Source of the DNA: JAKAWW01 sp049966775
Lineage (GTDB): Archaea > Micrarchaeota > Micrarchaeia > Micrarchaeales > Micrarchaeaceae
Assembly: GCA_049966775.1 (NCBI GenBank)
Contig: JBMFTZ010000022.1
Coordinates: 1 to 15,636 of the forward strand
Reading direction: 5' to 3'
Length of the DNA stretch: 15,636 bases
Shown here: piece by piece, positions 11,954 to 15,636 of the stretch
Numbering within the stretch: position 1 is the stretch's first letter
Layout of the letters: each line of letters opens with the position of its first letter
Notes under the pieces: generated by a model
The model's input: the letters and a program-made list of their open reading frames with translations, nothing else
The model's database searches: none
Told to the model about the DNA's origin: nothing
Program-made: the position numbers and the translations under genes

Positions 11954-12699
11954 TTTGATCCACTGTTGCGCACGAACTTCTCGTAGCCTTCCTTCTCAAG
12001 CTTTTCGGCAAGCTCGACGCCGCCGTTGCTTACTATCGTGCCGTTTATCATTATATGCACATAGTCGGGCTTTATGTATTCCAGTATGCGGTTGTAGTGT
12101 GTTATTATGAGCAGGCCCATGCCCCTTGAGCGCGCCGCCTTGCCAATCGCTTCGGCCACCTTCCTTAGCGCGTCGATGTCGAGCCCGGAATCCGGCTCGT
12201 CGAGCACGGCAATGCTGGGCTTCAGCACGAGCATCTGCAGCACCTCTGATTTCTTCTTTTCCCCTCCGGAGAAGCCCACATTAACGGGCCTGTTTATAAA
12301 TTCCTCGCCCATGTCTAGCTCTTTCATATAGCTTTTTATGTCATTCATGAACTCCTTGAAGTCTATTTTCGAGCCCTGAACTGTTTCCTTGGAGGCGCGA
12401 ACGAAATGTATGAAGCCAAGCCCCTCAACCTCAACCGGGTTCTGGAACTGCATGAACAATCCAAGCTTTGCCCTCTCATCGGGTTTCTTGCCCAGTATGC
12501 TCTTGCCGTCTACGAGTATGTCGCCGCCGAGCACCTTGTACTTTGGGTTGCCAAACAAAACATTCGCAAGCGTGGTCTTGCCTGAACCATTCGGCCCCAT
12601 GAGCACATGGATCTCCCCGCTCTTTATGGTAAGGTCTACACCCTTCACTACTTCGTTTTCGCCAACTCCAGCGTGCAGACCTTTTATTTCAAGTATCAT
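11950..12699 (-). CDS. sufC: SUF system ATPase SufC
   Basis: ABC-type ATPase that docks on SufB and SufD and drives conformational change during cluster assembly; cytosolic despite its transporter-like fold. It has 249 residues from the ATG at 12699, which follows a strong GAGGTGGTGG site and fits the usual MILEIKGL beginning. An earlier in-frame start would add 16 unlikely residues. Walker A is GPNGSGKTT (35-43), the Q loop MQFQNPVEVEG (83-93), the signature GFSGGEKKK (142-150, the SufC-type lysine-rich form), Walker B IAVLDEPDSGLD (163-174) and the H-loop His H201. An internal promoter lies just upstream. Confidence 0.95.
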   Translation of the reverse strand: MILEIKGLHAGVGENEVVKGVDLTIKSGEIHVLMGPNGSGKTTLANVLFGNPKYKVLGGDILVDGKSILGKKPDERAKLGLFMQFQNPVEVEGLGFIHFVRASKETVQGSKIDFKEFMNDIKSYMKELDMGEEFINRPVNVGFSGGEKKKSEVLQMLVLKPSIAVLDEPDSGLDIDALRKVAEAIGKAARSRGMGLLIITHYNRILEYIKPDYVHIMINGTIVSNGGVELAEKLEKEGYEKFVRNSGSK

Positions 12700-12750
12700 T
12701 AAAACCACCACCTCACAGCGCAATGTTGACCCAGTACCATATTGCATAAT

Positions 12751-12760
12751 CTATATTTAT
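12751..12760 (-). promoter_or_regulatory. internal promoter of the SUF operon, ahead of sufC
   Basis: The minus strand reads ATAAATATAG directly after the sufD stop (12768-12766). It predicts transcription from about 12730 and a leader of some 30 bases that contains the GAGGTGG site of sufC. The 66-base gap here is the only real gap in an otherwise tightly packed operon. Confidence 0.6.
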
Positions 12761-12765
12761 ACGTG

Positions 12766-14040
12766 TCACTTCCTGTATTTGTAATGCTCTTCGAGCCCTT
12801 CCACCTTGCTGAATATGGGTGAAATGCCCATGCCAATGTCGGGTATGGCGCTTGCCTCCCTGCTAAGCAGCTTCTTTTCAGCAAGCGCCCCAGCAATAAT
12901 CTGTGCGTATGCATTATCGAACCTGCCCGCTATGCCCCCCAGGAACGAAAACAGCAGCAGCCTTATCGCTGTGTCATATTCAAGCCCCCTGGACATCATG
13001 TAGAAAATTGCACTTTCATCAACGGGTGCCACCGCGGAAGAGTGCGTCGCCCTCACCATGCTCTCTTCTATCGACATGTCAGGTAGGGCCTCTATGTATG
13101 CGCTCCTGTCCACAGCTATCCCCCTCTGGGATATATATGAAGTGGAGTTCCTTGCGCCTTTTACAAGCTTGGCAAAGCCCTTAAGTATCGCCTTCGAGCT
13201 GTCCAGCGCCACAACCCTGGAGTGGGCTTCGGTCTTTGTGCCTTCCGCGCCATTTGTGATATAGTTGAGCATGTCCATCTGCTGCCTGCCCGCGCAGAGG
13301 CCCATGTCGTTTATGCCGGCGCTGCTGTTTAAGCCGTCCGCGCTTACGAAGTTCCTAGTGCGCACAATGCCGCCGCCGTTATACATGGCATTAAGCACGA
13401 AGGAGCCATCCTCGCCGGTGGTGTTGCCCGCGAAGCTGAGCACCGTGCAGTTGCTCCCCTCATTATGTATCGCGGTGATAGTTGCCTTTGATTGTGCTTC
13501 TGCGTTCCCGAAATTGAAAAGGCCTAGCTGCGCCTTCCTGCCTGTAGACATAAGCAGCTCAAGCACCTCCGCATGGTGCCCGTTTCCAGCATTGGTTATA
13601 ACAGCGGTGTTAAAAGCTCCGTGTGCGATGATGAGCAGGCTTGCCGTTGCGTCAGACTTGGTTGCGTCTATTACAATCACCTTGCTGAGGTTCGCAAGAA
13701 CATACATGAGGTACTTGTCGCCTTTGCCCTTACCGGATAGAAGCTGAAGCTCGCTGTTGTCAAGTTCGCTTGGGTTTTTTACTGTTATGCTGCCTGAATG
13801 CAACGTGTTTTTGGCGTTTGTGATAATTGCGTCGAACCGCAGGCCCTTCTCTCCGAGCTCGGCGGCAAGCGCCTCGGCCTCCTTTTCCGCACTGCCGGGC
13901 GTGCCCTGGTCAACAAGATTGAAATCCTTCGGCACCGGTATGTAATCCCTCTTATATAGCTCCCTGGATTCCTCGCCAAGCGAAGCATACTCTCTCATCA
14001 GGCTGCTCGCCATCTCGCTGTAAATGTTGTGCTTCGTCAT
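12766..14040 (-). CDS. sufD: SUF scaffold subunit SufD
   Basis: Partner of SufB in the SufBCD assembly complex; needed for iron entry in studied bacteria. It has 424 residues, with a helical N-terminal region (1-65), then the right-handed parallel beta-helix core with its repeating hydrophobic strands (about 115-320), and the family C-terminal domain. The conserved histidine near the SufB interface is H333 in ATHSSAVAPVDESAIFYMMSRG, corresponding to E. coli H360. The YMMSRG block is shared with SufB, reflecting common ancestry. The ATG is preceded by GGTGGCGGT, nine bases after the sufB stop. The protein diverges from SufB enough (no HEATT motif, different Cys) to be called SufD rather than a second SufB. 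Confidence 0.9.
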   Translation of the reverse strand: MTKHNIYSEMASSLMREYASLGEESRELYKRDYIPVPKDFNLVDQGTPGSAEKEAEALAAELGEKGLRFDAIITNAKNTLHSGSITVKNPSELDNSELQLLSGKGKGDKYLMYVLANLSKVIVIDATKSDATASLLIIAHGAFNTAVITNAGNGHHAEVLELLMSTGRKAQLGLFNFGNAEAQSKATITAIHNEGSNCTVLSFAGNTTGEDGSFVLNAMYNGGGIVRTRNFVSADGLNSSAGINDMGLCAGRQQMDMLNYITNGAEGTKTEAHSRVVALDSSKAILKGFAKLVKGARNSTSYISQRGIAVDRSAYIEALPDMSIEESMVRATHSSAVAPVDESAIFYMMSRGLEYDTAIRLLLFSFLGGIAGRFDNAYAQIIAGALAEKKLLSREASAIPDIGMGISPIFSKVEGLEEHYKYRK

Positions 14041-14049
14041 ACCGCCACC

Positions 14050-15447
14050 CTAGCCGACAGAATTTGACATGTCAAGCATTATGAGCCTCTTTAGCTCTAT
14101 AGAATATTCGAGCGGCAACTCCCTTGCCAGCGGGTCAAGGAAGCCGAGCACGATCATCGCCATTGCCTCCTCCTCCGACATCCCCCTAGACATGAGGTAG
14201 AATAGCTGGTCTTCGCCTATCCTCCCGGTAGTGGCTTCATGCGTTACCGTGGTGCTCGCGTTCTTTATCTTCATGTAAGGATAAGTATTGGTGCGCGAGT
14301 CATCGCTCACAAGCAGCGCATCGCACCTTATTGCAGATTTCGCATTTTCCGCATCCTTGCTCACTTCAAGCAGGCCCCTGTATGTTGTGAGGCCGTTGTC
14401 AGAAGAGACGCTCTTTGATACTATCTGCGATGTTGTATCAGGTGCAAGGTGGTACACCTTGCCACCGCTGTCCTGTGTTTGGTCCCTGCCGGCCACTGCA
14501 ACTGAGAGTATGCTTCCGCGCGCTCCTCTGCCCTTGAGGAATATGCTCGGGTACTTCATGTTTGCCTTGCTCCCTATGTTGGCGTCTATCCATTCTACAG
14601 ATGCGTTTTCATATGCGTGCGCCCTCTGCGTTACAAGGTTGTATACGTTTTTTGACCAGTTCTGTATTGTGACATACCTTATGTGGGCGCCTTTCATCGC
14701 TATGAGCTCTACGACTGCAGAATGGAGCGAAGCGCTCATGTATATCGGTGCTGTGCAGCCCTCTATGTATGTAACATCAGCGCCTTCGTCAGCAATTATG
14801 AGCGTGCGCTCAAACTGGCCCACCTTTTCCGCGTTTATCCTGAAATACGCCTGCAGGGGCATTGCAACCTTAACCCCTTTTGGCACATATACGAATGATC
14901 CGCCGGACCATACGGCAGTGTTGAGCGCAGCAAATTTGTTGTCGTTTGGCGGTATGACGGTGCCAAAATACTTCTTCACGAGATCCGGATGCTTCTTAAC
15001 CGCCTCATCGGTGCTTATAAAGATAATGCCTTGCTTCTCAAGTTCCGCCTTTACGTGCGAATATACCACTTCGGAGTCGAACTGGGCTTCGGTGCCCGCG
15101 AAGAACTTTCTCTCTGCTTCTGGCACCCCGAGCTTGTCGAAAGTCTCCTTTATCTCCTGGGGTACATCATCCCATTTGTTGCTCGTAACGTCAGTGGGAT
15201 TCATATAATAGTATATGTCATCATAGTCGATACCGCTTAGGTCAGCGCCCCAAGTGGGATCGGGCCTCGACTTGAACACGCTGTAGCCCGTGAGCCTCTT
15301 TTCGAGCATCCAGTCCGGCTCGCCCTTTGACACTGATATCTGCCTTACCACTTCCTCGTCGAGGCCCTTCCTTGTTTTAAATGCATAGTTTACCCTAGTG
15401 TTCCAGCCGTACTTCTTCTTATATTCATCAATTTGAGACTCCTCCAT
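14050..15447 (-). CDS. sufB: SUF scaffold subunit SufB
   Basis: Main scaffold of the SufBCD complex, on which the Fe-S cluster is built. It has 465 residues from the ATG at 15447. This start lies 26 bases from a TATA box and gives the normal MEESQIDEYKKKYGW beginning; an upstream in-frame start adds 13 basic residues before the likely transcript start. Family blocks include RKFFAGTEAQFDSE (113-126), WSGGSFVYVPKGVKV (180-194), YIEGCTAPIYM (227-237), QNWSKNVYNLVTQRA (262-276), and the cluster-site region SAIRCDALLVSDDSRTNTYP (371-390) followed by THEATTGRIGEDQLFYLMSRG (402-422). Only two cysteines are present (C231 and C375). C375 with H403/E404 corresponds to the essential E. coli C405 and H433/E434. 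Confidence 0.95.
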   Translation of the reverse strand: MEESQIDEYKKKYGWNTRVNYAFKTRKGLDEEVVRQISVSKGEPDWMLEKRLTGYSVFKSRPDPTWGADLSGIDYDDIYYYMNPTDVTSNKWDDVPQEIKETFDKLGVPEAERKFFAGTEAQFDSEVVYSHVKAELEKQGIIFISTDEAVKKHPDLVKKYFGTVIPPNDNKFAALNTAVWSGGSFVYVPKGVKVAMPLQAYFRINAEKVGQFERTLIIADEGADVTYIEGCTAPIYMSASLHSAVVELIAMKGAHIRYVTIQNWSKNVYNLVTQRAHAYENASVEWIDANIGSKANMKYPSIFLKGRGARGSILSVAVAGRDQTQDSGGKVYHLAPDTTSQIVSKSVSSDNGLTTYRGLLEVSKDAENAKSAIRCDALLVSDDSRTNTYPYMKIKNASTTVTHEATTGRIGEDQLFYLMSRGMSEEEAMAMIVLGFLDPLARELPLEYSIELKRLIMLDMSNSVG

Positions 15448-15469
15448 GGAACCACTATAGTGCCTAATA

Positions 15470-15479
15470 GATTTATGAT
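15470..15479 (-). promoter_or_regulatory. TATA box of the SUF operon (leaderless sufB)
   Basis: The minus strand reads TCATAAATCT, centred 27 bases from the ATG at 15447, so the transcript should start at the start codon. There is no GGTG-type site ahead of sufB, which agrees. Confidence 0.6.
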
Positions 15480-15636
15480 ACCGCAAGCAATATTAAGCGT
15501 ATGAAAAAAAATTTCCAAAGCGATACAAAATTTGTGTCTTTCTAAAGGCGCATATTTGTGGATCTGCCTCATTTTCCGATATTTTGGTGGGCACTGCCCC
15601 TGCACACGGCTATTTTATTCGTAGGGCAAGAATACC
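15480..15636 (-). other. upstream region with a T-run terminator; possible gene tail
   Basis: A run of eight T on the minus strand (15511-15504) probably ends transcription of whatever lies to the right. One minus-strand frame from the window edge ends in TAG at 15612-15610 (GILALRIK) and could be the tail of an upstream gene, but nine codons do not prove it. Nothing else is recognisable. Confidence 0.3.

Noticed and set aside
14288..15208. 306-residue open frame opposite sufB
   Set aside because: Antisense of sufB with low-complexity Ser/Thr/Ala-rich product and no ribosome site.
1..15636. CRISPR array, prophage or integrase site
   Set aside because: No series of regularly spaced repeats, no phage or integrase-like protein, and the tRNA has no duplicated 3' end nearby.

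Overview
The window looks archaeal. Evidence: TATA boxes about 26 bases upstream of start codons (several transcripts look leaderless or nearly so), GGTG/GAGGTG-type ribosome binding sites, an archaeal-type mevalonate kinase, a stand-alone AlaX editing protein, a tRNA-Gln with an A1-U72 end pair, a C/D box guide RNA and an archaeal-type TrpRS sequence. The compact layout of short genes would fit a small-genome lineage such as Micrarchaeota/ARMAN, but that placement is inference.

Left third (1-4080), loose and partly decayed: a possible gene start running off the left edge; two unrecognised proteins (191-610 minus, 855-1304 plus); a tryptophanyl-tRNA synthetase broken by two in-frame TAG codons and two compensating frameshifts (1536-2693 minus); what looks like the right end of an IS200/IS605-type element (about 2734-2882 plus); a multi-spanning membrane protein of DUF981 type (2996-3577 minus); and a non-coding, strongly structured stretch with its own promoter (3761 to about 3905) that may be an undescribed RNA.

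Middle (4001-10287), metabolic and housekeeping: a structured leader, then a small RAM-like protein and a 57-residue protein; mevalonate kinase; carbamate kinase on the opposite strand; divergent from it, and apparently sharing one TATA box, a HAD hydrolase translationally coupled to proline dehydrogenase; tRNA-Gln(UUG); an EamA-type transporter; a C/D box sRNA; and AlaX.

Right third (10312-15447, minus): a five-gene SUF iron-sulfur assembly operon in the order sufB-sufD-sufC-sufS-sufU. SufBCD form the assembly scaffold/ATPase complex, SufS supplies sulfur from cysteine and the IscU/SufU protein receives it. sufB has a leaderless-type promoter. A second promoter sits between sufD and sufC, so the C-S-U half may be expressed separately. 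The set is fuller than the SufBC pair common in archaea, its order matches actinobacterial operons, and its scaffold protein has IscU-like cysteine spacing.

The findings I consider strongest are the broken TrpRS, the C/D box sRNA whose guide resembles 23S rRNA domain IV, the possible transposon/omega-RNA end, the candidate structured RNA at 3761, and a 23-base exact repeat shared in the same reading frame by the mevalonate kinase and proline dehydrogenase genes.
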